A stretch of 64,000 nucleotides of DNA. Origin: an uncultured Blautia sp. (GTDB taxonomy: Bacteria; Bacillota; Clostridia; Lachnospirales; Lachnospiraceae). The stretch spans positions 34,065 through 98,064 of the forward strand of contig UQLX01000006.1 in assembly GCA_900541985.1 (NCBI GenBank), given 5' to 3'. Shown piece after piece: positions 8,773-17,345 of the stretch. The notes under the pieces are model-generated. The model searched no databases. It worked only from the letters and a program-made list of their open reading frames with translations, and was not told the origin of the DNA. Made by a program: the position numbers and the translations under genes. Each line of letters starts with the position of its first letter. Position 1 is the first letter of the stretch.

Positions 8773-9987
8773 ATGGTAACAGTAAATAAAAACTATCTGA
8801 AACTGCCGGGCAGTTATTTGTTTTCTACAATTGCCGGAAAGGTGTCCGCTTTTCAAAAGGAAAATCCGGAAGCCCATATCCTTCGTCTCGGGATTGGAGA
8901 TGTGACTCAGCCTCTTGCCCCGGCAATCATTGAAAGTCTTCATAGATCCGTAGATGAGATGGCACATAAGGAAACATTCCGGGGATATGCACCGGATCTG
9001 GGATATGAATTTTTGAGAGATGCCATTGCAAAGAATGACTACAAAGACAGAGGATGTAACATTTCTGCAGATGAGATATTTATTTCTGACGGAGCAAAAA
9101 GCGATTCCGGAAATATTCAGGAGATTTTTGGGACAGATAATAAAGTGGCTGTCTGCGATCCGGTTTATCCGGTTTATGTGGATACCAATGTGATGGCGGG
9201 GAGGACAGGAGCTTATAATAAAGAAAAGGAAAATTTTGACGGAGTGATCTACATGCCCTGCCTGGAATCCAATGGATTTCTTCCGGAGATTCCCGGTGAA
9301 GTGCCGGATCTGATCTATCTCTGCTTTCCGAATAATCCAAGCGGCGCTGCCATTACTAAGAAAAAGCTTCAGGAGTGGGTAGACTTTGCAAACCATACAG
9401 GTGCAGTGATCATTTATGATGCAGCCTACGAGGCTTATATCACGGAAGCAGATATCCCTCACAGTATTTATGAGTGTGAGGGTGCAGGAACCTGCGCTAT
9501 TGAGCTGCGCAGTTTTTCAAAAAATGCCGGATTTACCGGTGTGCGTCTTGGATTTACAGTGATACCACGGGAACTGATCCGTGACGGTGTGTCGCTTCAC
9601 AGCTTATGGGCACGACGCCATGGAACCAAGTTTAATGGTGCGCCTTACATTGTTCAGAGAGCCGGAGAAGCAGTATATTCTCCGGAGGGAAAAAGACAGC
9701 TTCGGGAACAGGTGGCCTATTACATGAGAAATGCTCATTATATCTACAGTGAACTGAAAAAAGCCGGATATTCTGTTTCCGGAGGAGTGAATGCCCCTTA
9801 TATCTGGCTGAAAACACCGGATCAGATGTCTTCCTGGGAATTTTTTGATCATCTTCTCAGAAATGCGCATGTAGTAGGAACTCCAGGTGTTGGATTTGGT
9901 GCTCATGGAGAAGGCTTTTTCCGATTGACAGCGTTTGGCTCTTATGAAAATACACAGGAAGCGATCCGTCGTATAACACAACTGTAA
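8773..9987 (+). CDS. dapL: LL-diaminopimelate aminotransferase
   Basis: A 404-residue PLP enzyme that converts tetrahydrodipicolinate directly to LL-diaminopimelate for lysine and peptidoglycan synthesis. The opening VNKNYLKLPGSYLFSTIAGK is typical of DapL. The PLP lysine lies in RSFSKNAGFTGVRLGF near residue 250. The start is three bases after gatB and has AGGAG upstream, so it is read with the amidotransferase genes. A strong terminator follows, making it the last gene of the operon. Having DapL suggests the short, non-acylated lysine branch. Confidence 0.94.
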   Translation: MVTVNKNYLKLPGSYLFSTIAGKVSAFQKENPEAHILRLGIGDVTQPLAPAIIESLHRSVDEMAHKETFRGYAPDLGYEFLRDAIAKNDYKDRGCNISADEIFISDGAKSDSGNIQEIFGTDNKVAVCDPVYPVYVDTNVMAGRTGAYNKEKENFDGVIYMPCLESNGFLPEIPGEVPDLIYLCFPNNPSGAAITKKKLQEWVDFANHTGAVIIYDAAYEAYITEADIPHSIYECEGAGTCAIELRSFSKNAGFTGVRLGFTVIPRELIRDGVSLHSLWARRHGTKFNGAPYIVQRAGEAVYSPEGKRQLREQVAYYMRNAHYIYSELKKAGYSVSGGVNAPYIWLKTPDQMSSWEFFDHLLRNAHVVGTPGVGFGAHGEGFFRLTAFGSYENTQEAIRRITQL

Positions 9988-9994
9988 AGAAGCG

Positions 9995-10031
9995 AAAAGC
10001 TGCAGATCTATGTATGACCTGCAGCTTTTTT
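9995..10031 (+). terminator. Terminator after dapL
   Basis: AAAAGCTGCAG (9995-10005) pairs with CTGCAGCTTTTTT (10019-10031), ending in a T-run. It closes the AspRS-gatCAB-dapL operon. Confidence 0.88.
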
Positions 10032-10059
10032 GCGCTTTTTTGGATAAGACAGGTTTTCA

Positions 10060-10088
10060 TTGCGTTACTGTGAATTTTACCGTATAAT
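10060..10088 (+). promoter_or_regulatory. Promoter of the M18 aminopeptidase gene
   Basis: TTGCGT at 10060-10065 and TATAAT at 10083-10088, 17 bp apart. The -35 is imperfect but the -10 is consensus. It lies 35 bp before the ATG. Confidence 0.65.
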
Positions 10089-10122
10089 GGAAAGGAGTCA
10101 AAAGATAAAGGAGTAGCAGGAT

Positions 10123-11391
10123 ATGTATTACGAAACAGCAGAGAAACTGCTTGCATTTATCAGAAAAAGCCCTACCGCTTTTCATGCAGTAGATACAATG
10201 AGAAAAACTCTGGCAGACCAGGGATTTCAGGAGCTTTCCGAAAAGGATTACTGGAAGCTGACACCTGGCGGCCGGTATATGGTTACAAGAAATAATTCAG
10301 CGCTGATCGCATTTTCCATTCCGGAGGATGCACCCAGAAGATTTCATATTATGGCAAGTCACAGCGATTCTCCCACCTTTAAGATCAAGGAAAATCCGGA
10401 GATCACTGTAGAAAAGGCTTATGTAAAGCTGAACGTGGAGAAATACGGCGGTATGCTGATGTCTCCATGGTTTGACCGCCCGCTGTCAGTGGCAGGAAGA
10501 GTCATTGTTTCAGAAGGCGGAGAGATCAGAGAAAAACTGATCGATATTGACAGGGATCTCCTGATGATCCCAAGTCTGGCCATTCACATGAACCGTGAGG
10601 TAAACTCCGGTTATTCTTACAATCCTCAGAAAGATCTTCTTCCTCTTTATGGTACTGCAGGAACCGAAGAGACCTTCAGAAAAACTCTTGCAGAAGCAGC
10701 AGGAGTCCGTGAGGAAGAAATTTTAAATCATGACCTGTTTCTTTACAGCAGGACAAGAGGCGCTGTGTGGGGTGCAGAGAAGGAATTTATTTCTGCGGGA
10801 AGACTTGATGACCTGCAGTGCGCATTTGCTTCCATGGAAGGTCTTCTTTCCGGAGAAAAGAAGAAAAGCATCGCAGTTCACTGTGTTATGGATAATGAAG
10901 AAGTAGGAAGCGGAACCAAACAGGGAGCCGCATCTACATTTCTGAAGGATACACTTCTTCGGATCAATTCCGGACTGGGAAGAACCTATGAAGAATATCT
11001 GATGTCACTGGCAGACAGTTTTATGATCTCGGCAGACAATGCCCACGCCCTTCATCCGAATTACACAGATATGGCAGATCCTGTAAATCGTCCGCTCCTT
11101 AATAAAGGAATTGTGATCAAGTACAATGCCAACCAGAAATATTGTACAGACGCGGTTTCGGCGGCAAGATTCAAGGAACTCTGCAATAGAGCGGAAGTAC
11201 CATATCAGACATTTGTAAACCGTTCAGATATGGCAGGAGGCTCTACTCTTGGTAATATTTCCAACACACAGGTTCCTGTGAATACGGTGGATATCGGACT
11301 GCCGCAGCTGGCAATGCATTCTCCTTATGAAACAGCAGGAGTCAAGGATACCCTTAGTCTTGTAAAAGCAGCAGAGCTGTTTTTTGAATAG
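10123..11391 (+). CDS. M18-family aminopeptidase
   Basis: A 422-residue cytoplasmic metallopeptidase that removes N-terminal residues from peptides. The di-zinc site residues of the M18 family are visible: HSDSP near residue 83, GRLDD near 228, DNEEVGS near 258, and a final HSPYE near 400. The stretch DNAHALHPNY matches family M18 aspartyl-type aminopeptidases. Its own promoter lies after the dapL terminator. The HAD, M20 and phosphatase genes follow in the same direction at short spacing, and could be co-transcribed. Substrate preference cannot be read from sequence. Confidence 0.93.
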   Translation: MYYETAEKLLAFIRKSPTAFHAVDTMRKTLADQGFQELSEKDYWKLTPGGRYMVTRNNSALIAFSIPEDAPRRFHIMASHSDSPTFKIKENPEITVEKAYVKLNVEKYGGMLMSPWFDRPLSVAGRVIVSEGGEIREKLIDIDRDLLMIPSLAIHMNREVNSGYSYNPQKDLLPLYGTAGTEETFRKTLAEAAGVREEEILNHDLFLYSRTRGAVWGAEKEFISAGRLDDLQCAFASMEGLLSGEKKKSIAVHCVMDNEEVGSGTKQGAASTFLKDTLLRINSGLGRTYEEYLMSLADSFMISADNAHALHPNYTDMADPVNRPLLNKGIVIKYNANQKYCTDAVSAARFKELCNRAEVPYQTFVNRSDMAGGSTLGNISNTQVPVNTVDIGLPQLAMHSPYETAGVKDTLSLVKAAELFFE

Positions 11392-11438
11392 AAGAACGGA
11401 ACCGGATACGGGGAGAAAAGAAAGACAGAAGAGGAAAA

Positions 11439-12245
11439 ATGAATAAAAAAGCAGTGTTTTTTGATGCAGACGGTACGGTCTGTGATATAAAAAAAGGAGT
11501 TCCGGACAGCGCGGTCAGAGCAATCACTCAACTGGTGGAGAACGGACATGAAGCGTGGTTATGTACCGGAAGGAGCCGGGCCTTTGTTCCCTGGTATCTG
11601 GAGCAGATCCCTTTTACCGGAATGATCAGTGCCTGTGGAGCGACTATTGAAAAAAATGGCCAGCGACTTTTTAACAGAGAAATGCCTGCAGAAGTTGCAC
11701 AGAAATCAGTGGAGATTCTGAGAAAATACGGTCTGATCCCGGTAATGGAGGGAGCGGATTATATGTATTATGATAAAGAGGAATATACGATGGAAGTAAA
11801 CTGGTACAGAGATCTGATCACAGAGGCGCTGGGACCAAAATGGAAACCAATTGCAGGAAACGAAGCCTGTCTTCAGATCAATAAGATCAGTGCCAAAATG
11901 ACAGAAGGCTGTGATGACCGGCAGGCAGTAAGAGAACTTTCCTCCTGGTATGATGTGATTCGTCATGAAAACAATGCCTTTGTGGGAACCACTATTGAGT
12001 TTATACCAAAAGGCTGCAGCAAGGCAGTGGGAATTGCCGCCGTATGCAGGATTTTTGATATTCCCTGGGAAGATACGGTGGTATTTGGAGACAGCAACAA
12101 CGATCTGTCCATGTTTGAATATGCAGCCACTAAGGTAGCAATGGGAAATGCATCGCAGAAGATTCTGGAGCTTGCAGATCATATCACTACGGATATGTTT
12201 CATTATGGCATCAGAAACGGACTGAAAACACTGGAACTGATCTGA
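11439..12245 (+). CDS. Cof-type HAD hydrolase
   Basis: A 268-residue member of the haloacid dehalogenase superfamily, likely a sugar phosphate or nucleotide phosphatase. Motif I is FFDADGTVCD at residues 6-15 (nucleophile Asp8), motif II is CTGRS, and motif IV is FGDSNNDLSMFE near residue 222. The large type IIB cap between motifs II and III fits the Cof subfamily. Substrate unknown. It starts 47 bp after the aminopeptidase gene. Confidence 0.88.
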   Translation: MNKKAVFFDADGTVCDIKKGVPDSAVRAITQLVENGHEAWLCTGRSRAFVPWYLEQIPFTGMISACGATIEKNGQRLFNREMPAEVAQKSVEILRKYGLIPVMEGADYMYYDKEEYTMEVNWYRDLITEALGPKWKPIAGNEACLQINKISAKMTEGCDDRQAVRELSSWYDVIRHENNAFVGTTIEFIPKGCSKAVGIAAVCRIFDIPWEDTVVFGDSNNDLSMFEYAATKVAMGNASQKILELADHITTDMFHYGIRNGLKTLELI

Positions 12246-12269
12246 AAAAGGTAAAGAGATAAGAAATCA

Positions 12270-13430
12270 ATGAAAGATTTTAAAAAATATGAAGAGGAGC
12301 TGCTCCGGCACAGGCGGTATTTTCACATGTATCCGGAGCTGGGACTCCAGGAAAAACAGACATCGGCATATATCAGGGATTATCTGGAAAAACGGGGATA
12401 TGAGATCACCTTTGTTGAGCCCACCGGGATGATTGCTGAACTTCCGGAGCTGAAAAGCAGAAAAAAAACAGTGGTTCTCAGAGCAGAAATGGATGGTCTT
12501 CCCATGGAAGAAAAGACAGGACTTCCTTTTGCATCCCAAAATCAGGGCTGTATGCATGCCTGCGGTCATGATGGGATTCTTGCGGTGGCACTTACTCTAT
12601 GTGGGATCCTTGCAGAAGAAAAAGACAGTTTTCCGGTTAATGTGCGCTTCCTTTTTGAACCGGCAGAGGAGATCGGAGAGGGAGCAAAAAGGATGCTGGC
12701 AGCCGGAGCTCTGGAAGATCCGGTGCCGGATGCTTTTCTGATGTTTCATTTTGCAGTGGATATGCCTTTTGGAATGGCCGTTCATGAAGGTCAGGCATCT
12801 GCCATGATCGCAGGGATCGGAATTGATATAAAAGGAAAGGCAAGCCACTGGAGTGAGGCCCATAAGGGAATTGACAGCATTTATGCAGGTGCAAGAGCTA
12901 TTCAGGAGGTACATGATCTGAACAGCTCCTATAAGGGGGCGGCTCCCTGCCTTGTGGGAATCGGCACAGCCCATGGCGGCGAATACACAAATATCATTGC
13001 TGATTCCATGCAGCTGACCGGTAATATCCGTGCGTGCAGAGAGGAAGACTTCCGGGCTCTGTATGAAAATCTGGAAAAAAGACTTCAAAATACAGAAAAA
13101 GAAACGGGAGCAGAGCTGACGCTAAGTATCCTGAAGGAACCGGTACTTTCTTTTGCCAATGATCCGGAATTTACCAGAAATGCAGAAGAAATCGGGAAAG
13201 ATGTTTTTGGAGATCGTTTTATTCTGGAAGGAGAGGAAGAACTGTTTCTGGCAGGGGACAATGCCTATCGGTATTTCCAGAAGACAAGAGGTATTTTTCT
13301 GGTCTTTCTGGCAGCCGTGCCCGGACATGAGCATCCTCTTCATCATCCGCAGATGGAGATCGATGAGAAAATTTTTCCATACAGTCTGGAGACTGTTTAT
13401 CGGATGATACGAAAAATCGGTAAAAGCTGA
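12270..13430 (+). CDS. M20-family amidohydrolase / carboxypeptidase
   Basis: A 386-residue metal-dependent amidohydrolase. Metal-ligand motifs of M20 peptidases are present: RAEMDGLPMEE near residue 72, the HACGHDG stretch near 94, and the catalytic EPAEEIGEGA near 130. The C-terminal part ends with a His-rich GHEHPLHHPQ motif typical of the family. Relatives cleave N-acyl amino acids, aminobenzoyl-glutamate or indole-acetyl amino acids, so the natural substrate is open. It starts 24 bp after the HAD gene. Confidence 0.85.
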   Translation: MKDFKKYEEELLRHRRYFHMYPELGLQEKQTSAYIRDYLEKRGYEITFVEPTGMIAELPELKSRKKTVVLRAEMDGLPMEEKTGLPFASQNQGCMHACGHDGILAVALTLCGILAEEKDSFPVNVRFLFEPAEEIGEGAKRMLAAGALEDPVPDAFLMFHFAVDMPFGMAVHEGQASAMIAGIGIDIKGKASHWSEAHKGIDSIYAGARAIQEVHDLNSSYKGAAPCLVGIGTAHGGEYTNIIADSMQLTGNIRACREEDFRALYENLEKRLQNTEKETGAELTLSILKEPVLSFANDPEFTRNAEEIGKDVFGDRFILEGEEELFLAGDNAYRYFQKTRGIFLVFLAAVPGHEHPLHHPQMEIDEKIFPYSLETVYRMIRKIGKS

Positions 13431-13494
13431 AATGCTCAAAAGAGACAGAGAATATGGCACGGATACAGCGGTGCTGTGAGCTGGAGGAGATTCT

Positions 13495-14547
13495 ATGAAA
13501 TATGGAAAAATAAGAATAGAGGACGGACATCTGGTATTTACCAGACATATGATGATAAATCATCTTCCCTGCAGAGATATTCTGTGGATCTACAAAAGAC
13601 AGGAGGGCGTGGAAGGTGGTGTCCAGAAACAGATCAGCACCAGCTATCTCGTAGTGGTGACCAGAAGGCGAAAAAGGTATAAATTTGATATGACAGAGCG
13701 GGAAATTCAGGATTGTATCCAGCTTTTAAAAGCCCTGAATCCCGATATCGTTGTGGGATTTCCGAAAGGGGGAAGGATCCATCTTCAGAGTCTTCCAAAT
13801 ACCAGGGACCTGGGAGCACTGGTCACAGAGGATGGAAGACATATTTTGCCGAAACGGCTTTTGAGGAGCGGAAGTCTTTATCATATTTCTCTGGCAGATC
13901 AGGATGTTCTGACCGAGGAATATCATCTGACCGAGGTTGTTGATCTTCGGACCAGATACGAAATACTGCAAAAACCGGATACTGTTATGGAAGGAGTCTG
14001 TTACCATGAGATCCCGATTATAGATGAAGAGACGGCAGGTATTTCCCAGGCAGGAAGTCTCATGGAAATGATAAACAGATTTGACAGAGTACCGGATGAG
14101 TTTATACATAAGCAGTATCAGAACTTTGTCCGGGATCAGTATTCCGTCAGACAGTATGCAAGATTTATGGATATATTACTGGATCATGAAGACGGGGCCA
14201 TTCTCTGGCACTGCAGTGCCGGGAAAGACCGCGCAGGAATTGGAACGGTTTTTCTTCTTTGTGCACTGGGAGTTCCGAGAAAGACGATCAGAGAAGATTT
14301 TTTAAAAACAAATCTTTATCTGGAAGAAGAAATGCAGCATATGGTGCGCTATCTGGAATCTAAAACGATTGTGGACGGTCGGGTCATGGATAAAATAAGA
14401 CTTCTGTATAAGGTTAAGGGTGAGTATCTGGATACGGTATTTGAAACGATAGAAAAAGACTACGGGTCTGTTCAGAACTTTATGAAAAAGGCGCTTTATC
14501 TGACGCCGAAAGCAATCGAGGCGCTGAAAAATAAATATCTTGTATAA
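13495..14547 (+). CDS. Tyrosine-protein-phosphatase-like protein with N-terminal extension
   Basis: A 350-residue protein. The C-terminal 250 residues match the Tyr_phosphatase_3 family: NTRDLGAL near residue 102, and the catalytic loop HCSAGKDRAGIGT with nucleophile Cys240 and Arg246. Proteins of this type remove phosphate from phosphotyrosine, phosphoserine or phosphoinositides. The first 85-90 residues are an extra domain rich in beta-strand-like stretches and basic residues (RRRKRYKFD); I do not recognise it. The start ATG has GGAGGAG upstream. Last in a four-gene run before the ilvN promoter. Confidence 0.82.
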   Translation: MKYGKIRIEDGHLVFTRHMMINHLPCRDILWIYKRQEGVEGGVQKQISTSYLVVVTRRRKRYKFDMTEREIQDCIQLLKALNPDIVVGFPKGGRIHLQSLPNTRDLGALVTEDGRHILPKRLLRSGSLYHISLADQDVLTEEYHLTEVVDLRTRYEILQKPDTVMEGVCYHEIPIIDEETAGISQAGSLMEMINRFDRVPDEFIHKQYQNFVRDQYSVRQYARFMDILLDHEDGAILWHCSAGKDRAGIGTVFLLCALGVPRKTIREDFLKTNLYLEEEMQHMVRYLESKTIVDGRVMDKIRLLYKVKGEYLDTVFETIEKDYGSVQNFMKKALYLTPKAIEALKNKYLV

Positions 14548-14564
14548 AATTGTGAAATTATACA

Positions 14565-14592
14565 TTGACAAATGTTTGAATGTTGATATAAT
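14565..14592 (+). promoter_or_regulatory. Promoter of ilvN-ilvC
   Basis: TTGACA (14565-14570) and TATAAT (14587-14592) are separated by 16 bp; both hexamers are consensus. The remaining leader of about 60 nt has no T-box sequence and no obvious attenuator. Confidence 0.88.
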
Positions 14593-14659
14593 GATATCCA
14601 TGCAGATGTTTTACAGAATTAAAGGTTTACACTATTAAAGTGATGAAAGCGGGTGTGTT

Positions 14660-15157
14660 ATGCAAAAGAGAATTTTGTCCCTGTTAGTAGACAATACTGC
14701 AGGTGTATTAAGCCGTATTTCCGGTTTGTTCAGCCGAAGAGGTTATAATATAGACAGCCTTTCTGTTGGAGTCACTGCAGACGCACGTTATTCCAGAATG
14801 ACTGTTGTATGCAGCGGAGATGAGCTGATCCTGGAACAGATTACAAAACAGCTTGCGAAGCTGGTAGACGTGAGAGATATCAAGGTGTTGGAGCCGGAGA
14901 ACAGTGTAAGCCGCGAACTGGTACTGGTAAAGGTGGCGGCAAAGCCGGAACAGAGAGAAGCAATCATTTCCATTGCCAATATTTTCCGTGCAAATGTCAT
15001 TGATGTGGCAAAGGAATCTCTTGTGATTGAGCTGACAGGAAGTAAAAGTAAGCTTGGAGCATTTGTAAAGCTTCTGGAGGATTATGAGATTCTGGAACTG
15101 GCAAGAACAGGTATCACAGGACTTTCCAGAGGGGCTGCAGATGTAACGTTCCTTTGA
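14660..15157 (+). CDS. ilvN: Acetolactate synthase regulatory (small) subunit
   Basis: A 165-residue subunit with an N-terminal ACT domain (LSLLVDNTAGVLSRISGLFS, residues 6-25) that binds branched-chain amino acids and confers feedback inhibition on the catalytic subunit. The length fits IlvN/IlvH. No catalytic ilvB gene is next to it, so the partner must be encoded elsewhere. ilvC follows after 80 bp and likely shares the promoter. Confidence 0.93.
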   Translation: MQKRILSLLVDNTAGVLSRISGLFSRRGYNIDSLSVGVTADARYSRMTVVCSGDELILEQITKQLAKLVDVRDIKVLEPENSVSRELVLVKVAAKPEQREAIISIANIFRANVIDVAKESLVIELTGSKSKLGAFVKLLEDYEILELARTGITGLSRGAADVTFL

Positions 15158-15237
15158 TCTGTACAGATTGCTGAGGGGAATTCCCTTGACGATATATTAT
15201 GAAAAAATTTATTAAAAAAGCTTAGGAGGAAAAGAAA

Positions 15238-16257
15238 ATGGCAAACAGGATTTTTTATCAGGAAGACTGTAATTTAAGTTTACTGGACGGCAAGACTATC
15301 GCCATTATCGGTTATGGCAGCCAGGGACATGCACATGCACTGAACTTAAAGGAGTCAGGCTGTCATGTGATCATTGGTCTGTATGAAGGAAGCAGATCCT
15401 GGAAAAAAGCGGAAGACCAGGGATTTGAAGTATATACAGCAGCAGAGGCAGCAAAGAAGGCGGATATCATCATGATTCTTATCAATGATGAAAAACAGGC
15501 TGCTCTTTACAAAAATGACATTGAGCCGAATCTGGAAGAGGGCAATATGCTGATGTTTGCCCATGGTTTCAATATTCATTTTGGATGCATTGTTCCGCCG
15601 AAGAATGTTGATGTAACCATGATCGCTCCAAAAGGACCGGGTCATACAGTTAGAAGTGAATATCAGGCAGGCAAAGGTGTTCCGTGTCTGGTGGCTGTTC
15701 AGCAGGATGCTACAGGCAAGGCTCTTGATATGGCACTTGCATATGCTCTGGGAATCGGCGGAGCAAGAGCCGGTGTTCTTGAGACAACCTTCCGTACAGA
15801 AACAGAAACAGACCTTTTCGGTGAGCAGGCAGTTCTTTGCGGTGGTGTATGTGCTCTTATGCAGGCTGGATTTGAAACTCTGTGTGAAGCAGGCTATGAT
15901 CCGAGAAATGCATATTTTGAGTGTATCCATGAGATGAAGCTGATCGTGGATCTGATCTATCAGTCAGGATTTGCCGGAATGAGATATTCTATTTCCAATA
16001 CTGCTGAATATGGTGATTACATTACTGGACCGAAGATCATTACAGAAGATACAAAGAAAGCCATGAAGAAAATTCTTTCCGATATTCAGGATGGTACTTT
16101 TGCAAAAGATTTCCTTCTGGATATGTCTTCTGCAGGCGGACAGGTTCACTTCAAGGCAATGAGAAAGCTTGCTGCTGAACATGAATCAGAAAAAGTTGGC
16201 GAGGAGATCCGTAAGCTGTACAGCTGGAACGGAGAAGACAAGCTGATCAATAACTAA
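15238..16257 (+). CDS. ilvC: Ketol-acid reductoisomerase
   Basis: A 339-residue class I enzyme that isomerises and reduces acetolactate on the valine, leucine and isoleucine path. The Rossmann loop is GYGSQGHAHALNLKESG near residues 25-41, followed by the magnesium-site motifs around DLFGEQAVLCGG and FECIHEMKLIVDL. A strong AGGAGG precedes the ATG. A terminator follows at once and faces the convergent LysR gene. Confidence 0.97.
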   Translation: MANRIFYQEDCNLSLLDGKTIAIIGYGSQGHAHALNLKESGCHVIIGLYEGSRSWKKAEDQGFEVYTAAEAAKKADIIMILINDEKQAALYKNDIEPNLEEGNMLMFAHGFNIHFGCIVPPKNVDVTMIAPKGPGHTVRSEYQAGKGVPCLVAVQQDATGKALDMALAYALGIGGARAGVLETTFRTETETDLFGEQAVLCGGVCALMQAGFETLCEAGYDPRNAYFECIHEMKLIVDLIYQSGFAGMRYSISNTAEYGDYITGPKIITEDTKKAMKKILSDIQDGTFAKDFLLDMSSAGGQVHFKAMRKLAAEHESEKVGEEIRKLYSWNGEDKLINN

Positions 16258-16264
16258 AAATAAG

Positions 16265-16291
16265 ACCCTCTGTCTTTTGGCAGAGGGTTTT
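16265..16291 (+). terminator. Terminator after ilvC
   Basis: ACCCTCTG (16265-16272) pairs with CAGAGGGT (16281-16288) and a short T-run follows. Confidence 0.85.
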
Positions 16292-16324
16292 GCTGTCCTA
16301 TGCAGAAGATAAGGCAGGATATCT

Positions 16325-17203
16325 TTAATTTTCTGTAAAAAAATATTGAAGAAGGGGAAAATTTTCTTCTTTTTTTCTACATACGAACCCAAGCTCTCTT
16401 TCCGGAAAGCGAAATCCCAGAGGAACTTCAGAGAGAATTCCTTTTTTCAGCTCTTTTTCCACGAACTGACGGACAACACCGGCAATCCCAAGACCTGTTT
16501 CCGCAAACTGGATAAGGAGATCCATGGTGCTGACTTCCAATATATGAACAGGCTCCATGCGATGCTCCTTTAGGCAGGAATTTATGGTCTGCCGGGAAAT
16601 GTTTTCTTCATCAAGCATCATAAAGACTGCGTTGTGGGACAAGGGTTCTCCGGGATAAAGCTGCTCCTGGGCAGTCAGATACTGTGTGGTGGCGACAAAA
16701 ATATCATTTACATTCATGATCGGGCGAAAGAAACAGGCGTGAAGCTTCTGCGGCTTGCCGATCAGCCCCACATCAATTTTTTCTTCTTCCAGAAGCCGCA
16801 GAGTCTGATAGGTATCCTGACAGGAAATACTGATCCGTACATGAGGATGAGCTGCAATATAAGGTTTTAAACGGGGCAGAAGCACATAACGACACAGAGT
16901 GGTGCTGGTACCCAGCCGCAGGTGCGGAATGTTCCTTGAATGGTTGTGGAGAATCGCTTTTTCTCCTTCAGAGACAAGTTCAAAGGCAGCTCTTATTTTT
17001 TCAAAGAGGATTCTGCCGTCAGAGGTGAGAAAGACACCTCGGGAGCTTCTTTTAAACAGTCTGGTATCCAGATTGCTTTCCAGACGCTGGATTGCTCTGC
17101 TGACAGCCGGCTGACTGATATAAAGTTCTTTGGCAGCCAGAGAAATATTTCCTGTTTTACCTACAATATAAAAAATATGATACAAAGACAAATTTTCTTT
17201 CAA
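16325..17203 (-). CDS. LysR-family regulator, divergent from leuC
   Basis: A 292-residue transcription factor with an N-terminal winged HTH (AAKELYISQPAVSRAIQRLE) and a C-terminal effector-binding domain. The start is taken as the TTG at 17203: it has AAGGTGG eight bases upstream, whereas the in-frame ATG at 17239 lies upstream of a TATAAT-like -10 box (17227-17222) and has no ribosome site. It is convergent with ilvC and divergent from leuCD, so a role in leucine or branched-chain control is likely, but its ligand is unknown. Confidence 0.88.
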   Translation of the reverse strand: MKENLSLYHIFYIVGKTGNISLAAKELYISQPAVSRAIQRLESNLDTRLFKRSSRGVFLTSDGRILFEKIRAAFELVSEGEKAILHNHSRNIPHLRLGTSTTLCRYVLLPRLKPYIAAHPHVRISISCQDTYQTLRLLEEEKIDVGLIGKPQKLHACFFRPIMNVNDIFVATTQYLTAQEQLYPGEPLSHNAVFMMLDEENISRQTINSCLKEHRMEPVHILEVSTMDLLIQFAETGLGIAGVVRQFVEKELKKGILSEVPLGFRFPERELGFVCRKKEENFPLLQYFFTEN

Positions 17204-17261
17204 GAGAAATTCCACCTTTCTATTATAACTTATAAGCATAATAAATATGAATAATATGTAT

Positions 17262-17290
17262 TTGTATTATAACAGATCCTGTGATAAAAT
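17262..17290 (+). promoter_or_regulatory. Probable promoter of leuCD
   Basis: TTGTAT (17262-17267) and TAAAAT (17285-17290), 17 bp apart, lie about 55 bp before the leuC start in the divergent region shared with the LysR gene, where that regulator would be expected to bind. Confidence 0.6.
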
Positions 17291-17345
17291 AACAGCAATG
17301 AAAGAAAAAACAACGAATAAAAATATAGAACGGAGGAAATCAACC

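Noticed and set aside
14593..14659. T-box or leader peptide attenuator before ilvN
   Set aside because: No TGGTACCGCG-type core, no specifier pattern and no run of Ile/Val/Leu codons was found.
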